Positions 16,189 through 25,964 are shown, numbered from the stretch's first letter. The stretch: 64,000 nt of DNA from SHZI01 sp040080965 (GCA_040080965.1 JBEBHH010000001.1:124001-188000), one strand, 5' to 3'. Notes: a model not told the origin generated them from the sequence alone. Program-made: numbers and translations.

Positions 16189-16947
16189 TTATTGCTGGCA
16201 GTCGAGCGAGTGCCCCGTCACTCCGCGGCTGGCAGGCCCCAGTAGCCATAGGTAAGGCGCCATCAGTACTCCCGGCTCTGGCCGGGTCGCGGGATCTTCC
16301 CCGGGATAGGCAGCTGCCCGCATTCGCGTCCGGGTGCCGCCGGGATTGATGCAGTTCACCCGGATCCGCGCCTCCGTCTTCAACTCGTCGGCCAGCGTCT
16401 GGGACAGGCCCTCGACCCCAAACTTGGAGACGGCGTACGCACCCCAATAGGCCCGACCCTGCCTGCCAACACCGCTGCTCGTGAACACCACCGAAGCGTC
16501 CGGGGATTTCCTCAGCGCCGGCATCAGGACCTGCGTGAGTATGAATGGCACATTGAGATTCAGGTGCATTACCTGGTGCCAGATGCCAATGTCGTAGTGC
16601 TCGATGGGCGCCCGCTGACCCAGCATCCCGGCATTGTGCAGAAGGCCGTCAAGTCGTCCCCAGGTGCGGTTAATCTGTTCCGCGAGCTGGAAGTAATCGG
16701 GGCCCTGCGCGCGGGCGAGATCGAGTACGGAAATGGCGGGTTCGGGCCCGCCACTTGCCAGGATGCTGTCATAGACCGCTTCCAGTTTTGCCTGCGTCCG
16801 GCCGAGGAGGACGACCGTCGCGCCATGACGCGCGCAGGTCTGGGCGGCCGCCCGTCCGATGCCGTCGCCGGCGCCAGTGATCAGGATCACTCGATCCTTC
16901 AGTTCATCCGGCGCAGCGACGTGCGCCCTGGCAGTCGTGGACAGCAT
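16189..16947 (-). CDS. yciK: YciK family short-chain dehydrogenase/reductase
   Basis: 252 residues from ATG at 16947; a TTG at 16956 overlapping the gph stop is a possible alternative with a closer GGAGGG. The Rossmann motif is GAGDGIG, NAG is present (HNAGMLG), and the catalytic Ser-Tyr-Lys are in TSSGVGRQG and YAVSK. YciK-type proteins conserve KPHP-less ends such as GHSLDCQQ, seen here. The physiological substrate is unknown. It is last in the mtaD-ubiG-gph-yciK operon and convergent with rluB. Confidence 0.9.
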   Translation of the reverse strand: MLSTTARAHVAAPDELKDRVILITGAGDGIGRAAAQTCARHGATVVLLGRTQAKLEAVYDSILASGGPEPAISVLDLARAQGPDYFQLAEQINRTWGRLDGLLHNAGMLGQRAPIEHYDIGIWHQVMHLNLNVPFILTQVLMPALRKSPDASVVFTSSGVGRQGRAYWGAYAVSKFGVEGLSQTLADELKTEARIRVNCINPGGTRTRMRAAAYPGEDPATRPEPGVLMAPYLWLLGPASRGVTGHSLDCQQ

Positions 16948-16952
16948 TGGAG

Positions 16953-17639
16953 TCAACGGCCCTCCCGGAGCAGTTTGATGAGTTCAAGTGTTGAGTCAAC
17001 GATATGGTCTGCGCCCCAGGTCGCCGGGTCCTGCCCCGGTTCGACGTAGCCATAGCGGGCCGCGACGGTTCTTGTCCCCGCGGCACGCCCCGATTCGATG
17101 TCACGGCGGGCGTCACCGACGTAAACCGATCGTGAGGGGTGCTCCGCCAGCCCCAGGCGCTCGAGTGCGAACTGGATGGGTCGGGGGTGCGGCTTGCGCT
17201 CCGGCAACGTGTCACCGCTGACGGTACACGCTGATCGCTGGTGAAGGCCCATTGCCTCCAGGAGCGGCTCTGTCAGGTGACGAGGCTTGTTCGTGACCAC
17301 ACCCCAGGGCACGCCGTCTTCCTCCAGCGTGACCAGGAGCGTCTCCAGAAGGGGAAAGAGCCGGGTATCCACGGCAAGCCCGTCGGCATACACGGCCAGA
17401 TAGCGGCGATGGAGTTCGATGTCCCGCACGGGATCGAAGTCAGGAAATGCGAGCCGTAGCAGACCGACGGCCCCGTTAGACACGAAGCCACGCGCTCGTT
17501 CATAGGGGACGCGGACCACGCCTGCTTCACCGCAAATCACATTGAGCGCGGCAATCATGTCGGGCGCGGTGTCCAGCAGGGTGCCATCCAGGTCGAAAAG
17601 CACGGCAGCGGGGTTGCCGGACCACGATCCGCTTCTCAT
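16953..17639 (-). CDS. gph: Phosphoglycolate phosphatase (HAD family)
   Basis: 228 residues from ATG at 17639, which overlaps the ubiG stop (ATGA). HAD motif I is FDLDGTLLDTAPD, motif II is VVTNKP, the Lys is in ERKPHPRPIQFAL, and motif IV is YVGDARRDIESGRAAGT. The 2-phosphoglycolate it removes arises from DNA 3' ends after oxidative damage. In Pseudomonas-type genomes the same mtaD-ubiG-mupP/gph-yciK order is found, and the HAD there can be the MurNAc-6-phosphate phosphatase MupP; that assignment is a real alternative. Confidence 0.88.
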   Translation of the reverse strand: MRSGSWSGNPAAVLFDLDGTLLDTAPDMIAALNVICGEAGVVRVPYERARGFVSNGAVGLLRLAFPDFDPVRDIELHRRYLAVYADGLAVDTRLFPLLETLLVTLEEDGVPWGVVTNKPRHLTEPLLEAMGLHQRSACTVSGDTLPERKPHPRPIQFALERLGLAEHPSRSVYVGDARRDIESGRAAGTRTVAARYGYVEPGQDPATWGADHIVDSTLELIKLLREGR

Positions 17640-18352
17640 GAGGAAACGCCAGCCTGGAAGTGGGCGAAGAAATTCACAGCAGTGTCGTCGGTAAGCGCGA
17701 AGACCCGGCTCGCGGGGTTGTAGGAGCCTCCCCTCAGCCCCTGCAGATCCAGCCCTGCCTTGCGCCCCCAGGCGTCGAGTTCCGAGGGCCGGATCAACCG
17801 GGAATACCGGTGTGTGCCCCTTGGCACGAGGCCGGTCACGTACTCGGCGCCGACGATGGCTGTGGCAAAGGCGGTCGGCGTCCGGTTGATCGTCGAAAAC
17901 AGCACGCTGCCGCCGGGTCGCACAAGTGTGGCGCAGGTGCGAACGAGCATGGCTGGATCGGGCACGTGCTCGAGGAGTTCCATGCAGGTGACGATGTCGA
18001 ACGAGTGGGGCGCCTGCCCGGCCAGGGCCTCGGCCGCAATTTCCCGGTAGTCGACCTGCAGCGGCGCCGATTCCAGGAGGTGCAGGCGGGCTATGGCGAG
18101 CGACTCCGACGACATGTCGATGCCCGTTACCGTGGCGCCGCGACGGGCCATGGCTTCTGACAGCAGGCCACCCCCGCAACCCACGTCCAGCACGCGCCGC
18201 CCGCGCAGCCCGGCAACGTGCTCGATCCAGGCCAGCCGGACAGGATTGAGATCGTGCAGGGTGCGGAATTCCCCGTTCGTATCCCACCAGCGGCTCGCGA
18301 GGCGGCTGAAATGTGCGACCTCCTCGGGATTCATGTTGCTGGCTTCAGCCAT
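17636..18352 (-). CDS. ubiG: Ubiquinone biosynthesis O-methyltransferase UbiG
   Basis: Performs both O-methylations of ubiquinone synthesis using SAM. The 238 residues include the SAM-binding loop VLDVGCGGGLLSEAMA, the segment VTCMELLEHVPDP, and the UbiG-specific SRWWDxxGEFRTLHDLNPVRLxWI at the N-terminus and RGTHRYSRLIRPSELDAW near the C-terminus (quinone membrane-binding region). It overlaps mtaD at its start and gph at its end, so it is translationally coupled. Confidence 0.97.
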   Translation of the reverse strand: MAEASNMNPEEVAHFSRLASRWWDTNGEFRTLHDLNPVRLAWIEHVAGLRGRRVLDVGCGGGLLSEAMARRGATVTGIDMSSESLAIARLHLLESAPLQVDYREIAAEALAGQAPHSFDIVTCMELLEHVPDPAMLVRTCATLVRPGGSVLFSTINRTPTAFATAIVGAEYVTGLVPRGTHRYSRLIRPSELDAWGRKAGLDLQGLRGGSYNPASRVFALTDDTAVNFFAHFQAGVSS

Positions 18353-19667
18353 TTGCGCGCCCGAGTTTCCTGGCCCAGGCTGCCGCCCGCCCGAGTATGG
18401 CGCCGGAATCCGCGAGGACCGCGCGACCCCCGTCCAGCAGGTGTTGCCCGGCTACCCAGACATCCGTCACCTGATCGCGCGAGGTTGCGTAGACGAGTTG
18501 CGATACCGGTGAATGCACAGGCTGGGTAGCCGGCCGCGCGAGGTCCACGCAGACCAGGTCAGCCTCCTTGCCGGGTACGAGCGAGCCCACCCGATCCCCC
18601 AGGCCCAGCGCACGCGCGCCATTGAGGGTGGCCATTTGCAGGACAGCCCATGCCGGCAGCACATCCGCCTGCTGCGCGACGCCCTTGGCCAGCAGCGCTG
18701 CGGTGCGCATCTCACCAAACATGTCCAGGTCGTTATTGCTGGCGGCGCCATCAGTGCCGAGTGCCACATTGATGCCAGCCGCGGTCAGGCGGGATACAGG
18801 GCAAAGTCCACTCGCCAGCTTGAGATTCGACTCGGGGCAGTGAACGACGTTGGCGCCCCGGCTGGCGAGCAATTCGATGTCGTCGGCCGCCAGTTGGGTC
18901 ATGTGAACCGCCGCCAGGAGCGGGGACACAATGCCCAGCGCATCGAGGCGCTGGAGCGGCCGCCGCTGGAACTGTTCGACACTCGTCGGTATTTCGGCGG
19001 CAGTCTCCAGCACATGCATCTGGATCGGCGCGTCCAGTTCGTCGGCGAGCATCCGGATCTGCTCAAAGGTCCGGTCCGCAACCGTATAGGGAGCATGGGG
19101 GGCAAACATGGTCGAGACGCGCGGGTGTCCCTTGAACTGGTCGCGCACCGCGAGGCCCTTGCTCAGGTACTCGTCCGGGGACTGGGCCCAAACCGTCGGA
19201 AACTCCAGGACGATCATCCCGATGGCGGCCCGCATTCCGCTGTCAGCCACGGCCCGGGCCACGACGTCCGGAAAGAAATACATGTCGCCGAAGGTGGTGG
19301 TTCCGCCCAGCAGCATCTCGAGGAGGGCGAGTTCGGCCCCGTCCCGGACGAAATCGGGCGTGACCCACCGGGCCTCGGAAGGCCAGATGTGCTGGTTCAG
19401 CCAGGCATCCAGGGGCAGATCGTCCGCCAGGCCACGGAAAAGCGTCATTGCCGAGTGGGTGTGGGCGTTTACCAGGCCGGGCAGGAGGACGTGTCCCGGC
19501 CTGTCGACATGGGCCGCGGCCGGGTAGCGTTCCAGCGCGTCTGCCCGCGGCAGGAGCGCCTGTATCCGGCCGTCCTGCATCACGAGGGAATGGTCTTCCA
19601 GCACGACCCCGGCAGGTTCGATCGGGACAATCCAGCGGGCGCTGATGATGGTGGGGGGCTGGTGCAT
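18345..19667 (-). CDS. mtaD: 5'-methylthioadenosine / S-adenosylhomocysteine deaminase (TRZ/ATZ family)
   Basis: Zinc amidohydrolase that deaminates SAM by-products. Metal ligands are visible in NAHTHS, HVLETAAE, HMTQ and GTDGAASNNDLDM. The protein has 440 residues from ATG at 19667; a GTG/ATG 14 codons upstream only adds a basic leader. Its pairing with the SAM-consuming UbiG suggests removal of SAH, the product of that reaction. It is the first gene of a four-gene overlapping operon, divergent from gyrA. Confidence 0.9.
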   Translation of the reverse strand: MHQPPTIISARWIVPIEPAGVVLEDHSLVMQDGRIQALLPRADALERYPAAAHVDRPGHVLLPGLVNAHTHSAMTLFRGLADDLPLDAWLNQHIWPSEARWVTPDFVRDGAELALLEMLLGGTTTFGDMYFFPDVVARAVADSGMRAAIGMIVLEFPTVWAQSPDEYLSKGLAVRDQFKGHPRVSTMFAPHAPYTVADRTFEQIRMLADELDAPIQMHVLETAAEIPTSVEQFQRRPLQRLDALGIVSPLLAAVHMTQLAADDIELLASRGANVVHCPESNLKLASGLCPVSRLTAAGINVALGTDGAASNNDLDMFGEMRTAALLAKGVAQQADVLPAWAVLQMATLNGARALGLGDRVGSLVPGKEADLVCVDLARPATQPVHSPVSQLVYATSRDQVTDVWVAGQHLLDGGRAVLADSGAILGRAAAWARKLGRANG

Positions 19668-19760
19668 TCGGGTTTTCCGGCGCCGAGATGATGCCTGATC
19701 CCGGCCCATCCCGCAGGTCCGGTTGGGCGGTGAATCGTGGTAAGCTAACCGCTTAATTTC

Positions 19761-19792
19761 TTGACCATTCTGACGACCCGGTAATTAACACC
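19761..19792 (+). promoter_or_regulatory. Possible gyrA promoter in the mtaD-gyrA divergent gap
   Basis: The 219-base gap between the divergent mtaD and gyrA starts contains TTGACC (19761-19766) followed by an AT-rich GTAATTAAC at 19781-19789. The spacing to the best -10-like hexamer is short (15-17 bases depending on choice). Nothing else recognisable is seen in the gap. Confidence 0.3.
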
Positions 19793-19886
19793 GCAGCACC
19801 TGACTTGAGCCGCCGGCCGGCCGGGCAACCGCCAGTGCCGACCTTGCCGGCCAGCGGAGCGCTGCCACGCGGAACCTGCGATATCG

Positions 19887-22445
19887 ATGGCTGAAGTCGC
19901 CAAGGAAATTCTCCCGGTAAACCTCGAAGACGAGATGCGTCAGTCCTATCTGGACTACGCAATGAGCGTCATTGTGGGTCGTGCTCTTCCGGACGTGCGG
20001 GATGGCCTGAAGCCTGTCCACCGCCGCGTCCTGCACGCCATGCGCGAGCTGGGTAACGACCATACCAAGGCCTACAAGAAGTCGGCCCGCGTGGTCGGCG
20101 ACGTCATCGGCAAGTATCACCCCCATGGCGACACGGCGGTCTACGACGCCATCGTCCGCATGGCCCAGCCGTTCTCGATGCGCTACCTGCTGGTGGACGG
20201 GCAGGGCAATTTCGGTTCCGTGGACGGCGACGCGCCGGCCGCCATGCGTTACACCGAAGTGCGGATGACGCGCATCGCCGGCGAGCTGCTGGCGGACATC
20301 GATAAGGATACTGTCGACTTCGTTCCGAACTACGACGGCTCGGAGACGGAGCCCTCGGTAATGCCGGCCCGGATACCGAACCTGCTGGTCAACGGCTCGT
20401 CGGGTATCGCCGTCGGCATGGCCACCAACATTCCGCCGCACAACCTCGGCGAGACGATCACGGCCACGCTGGCCCTGATCGATGACCCGGAAATCACGAT
20501 AGCCGAACTCATGGCTATCATGCCGGGCCCCGACTTCCCGACATGCGGCATCATCAACGGTTCCCAGGGAATCTATGCCGCCTACACCACGGGTCGCGGC
20601 CGCGTGTATATCCGTGCGCGGATCCATGTCGAGGAAATCGACGCGCGAGGCCGCGAGGCCCTGATCGTCACCGAACTTCCCTATCAGGTGAACAAGGCGC
20701 GGCTGATCGAGAAGATCGCCGAGTTGGTCCGCGAAAAGAAGATCGAGGGCATCACCGAACTCCGCGATGAGTCCGACAAGGACGGCATGAGGGTCGTGAT
20801 CGAGCTGCGGCGTGGTGAAGCCAGCGACGTGGTTCTCAACAACCTGTACAAGCAGACGCCGCTCGAGACCGTGTTTGGCATCAATATGGTCGCCCTGCGT
20901 GATGGCCAGCCCCGGCTGTTCGATCTGAAGGGGTTGCTTGAGTGCTTCATCCGTCACAGGCGTGAAGTAGTCACGCGCCGCACGGTCTTCGAGCTGCGCA
21001 AGACCCGCGAGCGCGCACATATCCTCGAAGGCCAGGCCGTGGCTCTCGCCAATATCGACGACGTCATTGCGGTCATCAAGGCGTCGCCGACGCCGCCGGA
21101 GGCCCGGGACGCGCTGACTACCCGGCACTGGTCACCGGGCGCCGTCACCGAGATGCTGGCCCGCGCAGGCAATGTGTCCACTCGCCCGGACAACGCTGCA
21201 CCGGATTTTGGTCCCGGGCCGAAAGGGTACAAGTTGTCCGTCGTTCAGGCGCAGGCGATCCTCGACCTGCGGTTGCAGCGCCTGACTGGCCTGGAGCAGG
21301 ACAAGATAATTGCGGAGTATCAGGAACTGCTGTCGAGGATCCGCGAATTCAGCGAAATCCTCGCCGATCCCGACAAGCTAATCGGCGTGATCCGGGCCGA
21401 GCTGGCCGAAATCCGCGACAACTATGCCGATGCCCGGCGTACAGAGATCGTCCAGGTCCACTCGAGCCTCGAGATCGAAGACCTCATTCCCGAGGAAGAT
21501 GTCGTGGTGACGCTGTCCCACGGCGGCTATGCGAAAGCCCAGAGCGTCAGTGACTACCAGGTCCAGCGGCGCGGTGGCCGGGGCCGCGCCGCTACCAAGG
21601 TCAAGGACGAGGATTTCATCGACAAGCTCTTCGTCGCCAACACCCACGACACGCTGCTGTGCTTCACCAGCACAGGCAAGGTCTACTGGCTCAAGGTCTA
21701 TGAGGTGCCGAGAGCCGGTCACGGTGCCCGCGGCCGGCCCATGGTCAACCTGTTGCCCCTGGAGCCTGACGAGAGAATCAATGCGGTGTTGCCGGTCCGT
21801 CAGTTCACCGACAATAACTTCATCTTCATGGCCACCAGCGACGGCACGGTGAAGAAGACATCGCTTGATTCCTTTTCCCGGCCGCGCACGGCCGGCATTC
21901 GGGCAATCGAGCTCCACGAGGGCGACAAGCTGGTCGACGTGGCGATCACCGACGGAGAATGCGACATCATGCTCTGCACCAGTTCGGGCAAGGCAATCCG
22001 GTTCCAGGAGTCGGACGTCCGCCCCATGGGCCGGACCGCGGCGGGTGTCCGGGGAATCCGTGTCGCCGAGGGTCACGAGGTGATCGCCTTGTTGATCATC
22101 GGTCAGGGCGAAGTCCTCACCGCTACGGAGAAGGGCTACGGCAAGCGAACCGCTGTCAGCGAGTTCCCGGTTCAGGGCAGGGGTGGGCAGGGCGTAATAG
22201 CCATCCAGACTTCCGACCGGAACGGCCGGATGGTGGGCGCAATCCAGGTGCGGGACGAAGACGAAATCGTACTTATCAGCTCAAGCGGCACCCTGGTACG
22301 CACGCCTGTTTCCGACGTCTCCCAGCAGGGCCGAAATACACAGGGCGTGCGATTGATACGGATTGATGACGAGGATCGACTCGTTGGCCTCGATCGTCTC
22401 GTGCCCGAGGCTGACGAAGCAGATTCGGAAGAAGTGGTTTCCTGA
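19887..22445 (+). CDS. gyrA: DNA gyrase subunit A
   Basis: ATP-dependent type II topoisomerase subunit that cleaves and rejoins DNA through Tyr122 (AAMRYTE). The 852 residues include the breakage-reunion domain and the C-terminal beta-pinwheel, whose GyrA box appears as QRRGGRG (about residue 560). The quinolone-determining region reads HPHGDTAVYDAIV, with Thr83 and Asp87. Thr at 83 is the natural residue in several gammaproteobacterial lineages and is not by itself evidence of acquired resistance. Confidence 0.98.
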   Translation: MAEVAKEILPVNLEDEMRQSYLDYAMSVIVGRALPDVRDGLKPVHRRVLHAMRELGNDHTKAYKKSARVVGDVIGKYHPHGDTAVYDAIVRMAQPFSMRYLLVDGQGNFGSVDGDAPAAMRYTEVRMTRIAGELLADIDKDTVDFVPNYDGSETEPSVMPARIPNLLVNGSSGIAVGMATNIPPHNLGETITATLALIDDPEITIAELMAIMPGPDFPTCGIINGSQGIYAAYTTGRGRVYIRARIHVEEIDARGREALIVTELPYQVNKARLIEKIAELVREKKIEGITELRDESDKDGMRVVIELRRGEASDVVLNNLYKQTPLETVFGINMVALRDGQPRLFDLKGLLECFIRHRREVVTRRTVFELRKTRERAHILEGQAVALANIDDVIAVIKASPTPPEARDALTTRHWSPGAVTEMLARAGNVSTRPDNAAPDFGPGPKGYKLSVVQAQAILDLRLQRLTGLEQDKIIAEYQELLSRIREFSEILADPDKLIGVIRAELAEIRDNYADARRTEIVQVHSSLEIEDLIPEEDVVVTLSHGGYAKAQSVSDYQVQRRGGRGRAATKVKDEDFIDKLFVANTHDTLLCFTSTGKVYWLKVYEVPRAGHGARGRPMVNLLPLEPDERINAVLPVRQFTDNNFIFMATSDGTVKKTSLDSFSRPRTAGIRAIELHEGDKLVDVAITDGECDIMLCTSSGKAIRFQESDVRPMGRTAAGVRGIRVAEGHEVIALLIIGQGEVLTATEKGYGKRTAVSEFPVQGRGGQGVIAIQTSDRNGRMVGAIQVRDEDEIVLISSSGTLVRTPVSDVSQQGRNTQGVRLIRIDDEDRLVGLDRLVPEADEADSEEVVS

Positions 22446-22495
22446 CGCGGGGCGGCTCATTCCGCCCAGTTCCTCCAACAGACCGAGAGATCCAG

Positions 22496-23578
22496 ATGGC
22501 AAGGGTTATCAATTTCAGCGCGGGTCCCGCCGTGCTGCCGCTCGAAGTTCTGCAGCAGGCACAGGCCGAGCTGATCGACTGGCAGGGCCTGGGCATGTCG
22601 GTGATGGAGATCAGTCACCGCAGCAAGGCGTTCATAAAGGTTGCCGAGCAGGCCGAAGCCGACCTGCGCGAGCTCATGAACATTCCCCAGGAATACGCCG
22701 TCCTCTTCCTGCAGGGTGGTGCCACCACGCATTTCGCCTTGCTCCCGATGAACCTTTCGACGCCGGATCAGGCGCTGGACTATCTCGTAACCGGCAGCTG
22801 GTCCAAGAAGGCAAGCAAGGAAGCCGGCGCGGCTCGCAAGGTGGGTATCGTTGCCGATGGCTCCGCCAGCAATTACATGGATGTCCCGGAGCGCCAGGGC
22901 TGGAAGCTGAACGCCGAGGCTGCCTATTTCCACTATTGCGCCAATGAAACGATCAGTGGCCTGGAGATCCACGCTCCACCGGACGTTGGTTCGGTGCCAG
23001 TCGTGGCGGACATGTCCTCCACAATCCTGTCGCGGCCGGTGGATGTCCGGAAGTTCGGCGTGATCTACGCGGGCGCGCAGAAGAATATCGGGCCCTCCGG
23101 CATCGTGATCGTCATCATTCGCAAGGATCTCCTGGAGAGGGCCCCGGCGGCGCTGCCGCCGATCCTGAAGTACTCGGCCCACGCCGCGGAAGGTTCCATG
23201 CTGAACACGCCGCCGACGTTTGCCTGGTACATCGCCGGCCTCGTGTTTGCATGGCTCAAGCGCCAGGGTGGCCTCGCCAAAATGGCGGAACTGAACCAGC
23301 GCAAGGCAGATCGCCTGTACAAGGCCATTGATGGCTCGGGCTTCTACAAGAACCCTGTCGCGAAACCCTATCGTTCCTGGATGAACGTTCCCTTTACCTT
23401 GCCACGCGAGGAGCTGGATGCGGAGTTCCTGAAACTGGCAGAGCGCGCGGGCCTCACCAACCTCAAAGGCCATCGCTCCGTCGGTGGCATGCGCGCCAGC
23501 ATCTACAACGCCATGACGGAGGAGGGGGTAATAGCCCTCGTGGACTTCATGGCTGACTTCCAGAAGCGCCACGGCTGA
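22496..23578 (+). CDS. serC: Phosphoserine aminotransferase SerC
   Basis: PLP enzyme that converts 3-phosphohydroxypyruvate to 3-phosphoserine and also acts in pyridoxal phosphate synthesis. The 360 residues match the family from the start (VINFSAGPAVLPLEVLQQAQ) through the substrate loop SHRSKAF and the PLP lysine segment GVIYAGAQKNIGPSG to SVGGMRASIYNAM. It follows gyrA by 50 bases and precedes the serA-like gene, giving two consecutive steps of serine synthesis. Confidence 0.98.
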   Translation: MARVINFSAGPAVLPLEVLQQAQAELIDWQGLGMSVMEISHRSKAFIKVAEQAEADLRELMNIPQEYAVLFLQGGATTHFALLPMNLSTPDQALDYLVTGSWSKKASKEAGAARKVGIVADGSASNYMDVPERQGWKLNAEAAYFHYCANETISGLEIHAPPDVGSVPVVADMSSTILSRPVDVRKFGVIYAGAQKNIGPSGIVIVIIRKDLLERAPAALPPILKYSAHAAEGSMLNTPPTFAWYIAGLVFAWLKRQGGLAKMAELNQRKADRLYKAIDGSGFYKNPVAKPYRSWMNVPFTLPREELDAEFLKLAERAGLTNLKGHRSVGGMRASIYNAMTEEGVIALVDFMADFQKRHG

Positions 23579-23620
23579 CCTGCTTCAGTCGCACGCACAG
23601 ACAGACGAGAGGACTTCCGA

Positions 23621-24823
23621 GTGAGCGCGAAGACGAGTTTCAAGATCCTGGCCCTGAACAGCATTTCAGTCGAAGGTCTCCAGCGGCTGCCCCGCGACCG
23701 TTACGAGGTGGCCTCGGAGATCGGGCATCCGGATGCCATCCTGGTGCGGTCTGCAAAGATGCACGACATGGCCCTGCCCGATTCAGTAATGGCCGTTGCC
23801 CGTGCCGGCGCGGGGGTAAACAACGTCCCCGTTGCAGCGCTATCAAAGCGTGGTATCCCCGTATTCAATGCTCCCGGCGCCAACGCCAATGCGGTCAAGG
23901 AACTCGTCATCGCCGGAATGCTGCTTGGTGCGCGTAACCTGTGCCAGGCCTGGAACTTCGTCGAGCACCTGAAGGAAGACGGCGCGGCCCTCGACAAGGC
24001 AGTCGAGGCCGGCAAGAAGCAATTTGTCGGTTTCGAGCTGCCGGGGCGTACGCTGGGTGTCGTCGGACTCGGTGCAATCGGCGTGCAGGTGGCCAATGCG
24101 GCGCTCGCACTGGGCATGCGTGTCGTGGGCTTCGACCCGCAGATTACAGTCGAGCGGGCCTGGCAACTGTCGTCGGCGGTCGAGCAGGCCAGGAATCTGG
24201 ATGAACTGTTCAGCCGTGCGGATTTCGTGACTGTCCACGTGCCCCTCCTGGATGCGACCCGGGGGCTGGTCAATGAAGGCCGCATTCGCCTGATGCCTGA
24301 CAAGGCCGTGGTGCTGAACTTCGCGCGCGGCGAGATCGTCGATGAGGCTGCCGTCATTGCCGCGCTGGGGGCCGGCAAGCTCACGGCCTACGTCTGCGAC
24401 TTTCCCAGTCGCGCCCTGATCGGCAATCCGCGCGTCATTTCGCTGCCACACCTCGGTGCTTCCACGCACGAGGCCGAGACGAACTGCGCGGTCATGGTGG
24501 CGGATAACCTGAAGTCCTACCTGGAGGATGGGATCATCCGTTACTCGGTGAATTTTCCGGAAGCGGACGTACCCCGCACCAGCGCCCAGCGGATCACGAT
24601 CGCCAATGCCAATGTCCCCAACATGGTCGGGCAGATTTCCACCTGCCTCGGTGACGCCGGCCTGAACATCGCCGACCTGCTGAACAAGTCCCGTGGCGAG
24701 CTTGCCTACACGATCATCGATCTCGATGGCGCCATCACCGAAGCCACGCTCGCGCGCATCCGGTCGATACCGGGAATCCTCGCCGTGCGTGACCTGGGCG
24801 GCGGCCCGGCGGCGAAAGCCTGA
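23621..24823 (+). CDS. serA: D-3-phosphoglycerate dehydrogenase
   Basis: First committed step of serine synthesis. The 400-residue protein starts at GTG 23621 after AGAGGA. It has the NAD-binding motif GVVGLGAIGVQ, the catalytic Arg in NFARGEIVDE, and His in LPHLGASTHEAE, then a C-terminal ACT-type domain (NVPNMVGQISTCLGDAGLNIADLL). The N-terminal sequence (LNSISVEGLQRLPRDRYEV) resembles the shorter PGDH family rather than E. coli SerA. The D-2-hydroxyacid dehydrogenase at 50766 could recycle its cofactor product. Confidence 0.92.
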   Translation: MSAKTSFKILALNSISVEGLQRLPRDRYEVASEIGHPDAILVRSAKMHDMALPDSVMAVARAGAGVNNVPVAALSKRGIPVFNAPGANANAVKELVIAGMLLGARNLCQAWNFVEHLKEDGAALDKAVEAGKKQFVGFELPGRTLGVVGLGAIGVQVANAALALGMRVVGFDPQITVERAWQLSSAVEQARNLDELFSRADFVTVHVPLLDATRGLVNEGRIRLMPDKAVVLNFARGEIVDEAAVIAALGAGKLTAYVCDFPSRALIGNPRVISLPHLGASTHEAETNCAVMVADNLKSYLEDGIIRYSVNFPEADVPRTSAQRITIANANVPNMVGQISTCLGDAGLNIADLLNKSRGELAYTIIDLDGAITEATLARIRSIPGILAVRDLGGGPAAKA

Positions 24824-24836
24824 ACGGCGACAGGCC

Positions 24837-25964
24837 ATGAAGAAGCGGGCAAAGACCGTAGCGCGCAAGCCCGCCAGGGCTACGGGAGGCCTTGAAGCCC
24901 TGCGTCAGAAGATCGACTCGGTGGACGAGCGCATACAGGCGCTGATCGCCGAGCGTGCCGGCCTGGCGCAGCAGGTTGCTGTCGTAAAAGGCGGCACCGG
25001 CTCAGCCGCCGACTTCTACCGTCCTGAACGCGAAGTCGCGGTTCTCCGGGGTGTGATCGCCCGGAACAAGGGGCCGCTGACCGACGAAGAGATGGTTCGC
25101 CTCTTTCGGGAGATCATGTCTGCGTGCCTTGCCCAGGAGGAGCCCATGAAGGTGGGCTACCTCGGGCCGGAAGGCACCTTCAGCCAGTCTGCCGTCTACA
25201 AGCACTTCGGCCACTCGGTGCGCGCACTGCCCCTGGGAATGATCGACGAAGTTTTCGGTGAGGTGGAGTCCGGTGCCGCCGATTTCGGTGTCGTGCCCAT
25301 CGAGAACTCGACCGAAGGCACGGTGAATCACACCCTGGACATGTTCCTCACATCACCGCTTAAGGTCTGTGGCGAGGTCGAGATGCGCATTCGCCAGCAC
25401 CTGCTTGGCAAGATGACCAGCCTCGAGCAGGTGATCCGGGTGAGCGCCCATCCGCAGTCGCTGGCCCAGTGCCGGGGCTGGCTGCGGGAGTTCCTGCCCC
25501 AGGCGGAACTGCATCCCGCCAGCAGCAATGCGGAAGGCGCCCGGCGCGCGCGTGACGAGGATGGTACCGCTGCCATTGCTGGTGACGCGGCGGCCGAGGT
25601 CTATGGCCTCGCCAAGATCGTGGCAGACATCGAGGACCGTCCGGACAACACGACGCGTTTCCTCGTGATCGGCCGAAAGCTGCTGGAACCCAGCGGCAGC
25701 GACAAGACCAGCCTCCTGCTGTCCACCAAGGACACGGATGATGCCGGCGCACTGCAGAAGCTGCTGGCACCGCTGGCAGAACACCAGATCAATATGAGCC
25801 GGATTGAGTCCCGGCCCTCGCGTCGGCGAAAGTGGCACTACGTCTTCTTTGTCGATATCGACGGACACGCGGACGACAGCAAGGTGGCGCCAGCACTGGC
25901 CAAGCTACGCAAGCGGGCGCAGCTCTTCCGCGTGCTGGGCTCCTATCCGAAGGCCGTCCTCTGA
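24837..25964 (+). CDS. pheA: Bifunctional chorismate mutase / prephenate dehydratase
   Basis: Makes phenylpyruvate from chorismate. Of 375 residues, about 20-100 form an AroQ chorismate mutase (LEALRQKIDSVDERIQALIAERAGLAQQVAVVK), 105-285 a prephenate dehydratase (KVGYLGPEGTFSQSA; IENSTEGTVNHTLDM; DNTTRFLVI), and the rest an ACT domain with the phenylalanine-binding ESRP motif (INMSRIESRPSRRRKWHYVFFVD). ATG at 24837 lies 14 bases after serA. A basic N-terminal leader of about 15 residues is unusual. Confidence 0.97.
   Translation: MKKRAKTVARKPARATGGLEALRQKIDSVDERIQALIAERAGLAQQVAVVKGGTGSAADFYRPEREVAVLRGVIARNKGPLTDEEMVRLFREIMSACLAQEEPMKVGYLGPEGTFSQSAVYKHFGHSVRALPLGMIDEVFGEVESGAADFGVVPIENSTEGTVNHTLDMFLTSPLKVCGEVEMRIRQHLLGKMTSLEQVIRVSAHPQSLAQCRGWLREFLPQAELHPASSNAEGARRARDEDGTAAIAGDAAAEVYGLAKIVADIEDRPDNTTRFLVIGRKLLEPSGSDKTSLLLSTKDTDDAGALQKLLAPLAEHQINMSRIESRPSRRRKWHYVFFVDIDGHADDSKVAPALAKLRKRAQLFRVLGSYPKAVL

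Noticed and set aside
19887..22445. Thr83 in GyrA as a quinolone-resistance mutation
   Set aside because: Thr is the wild-type residue at this position in several related lineages, and Asp87 is intact.
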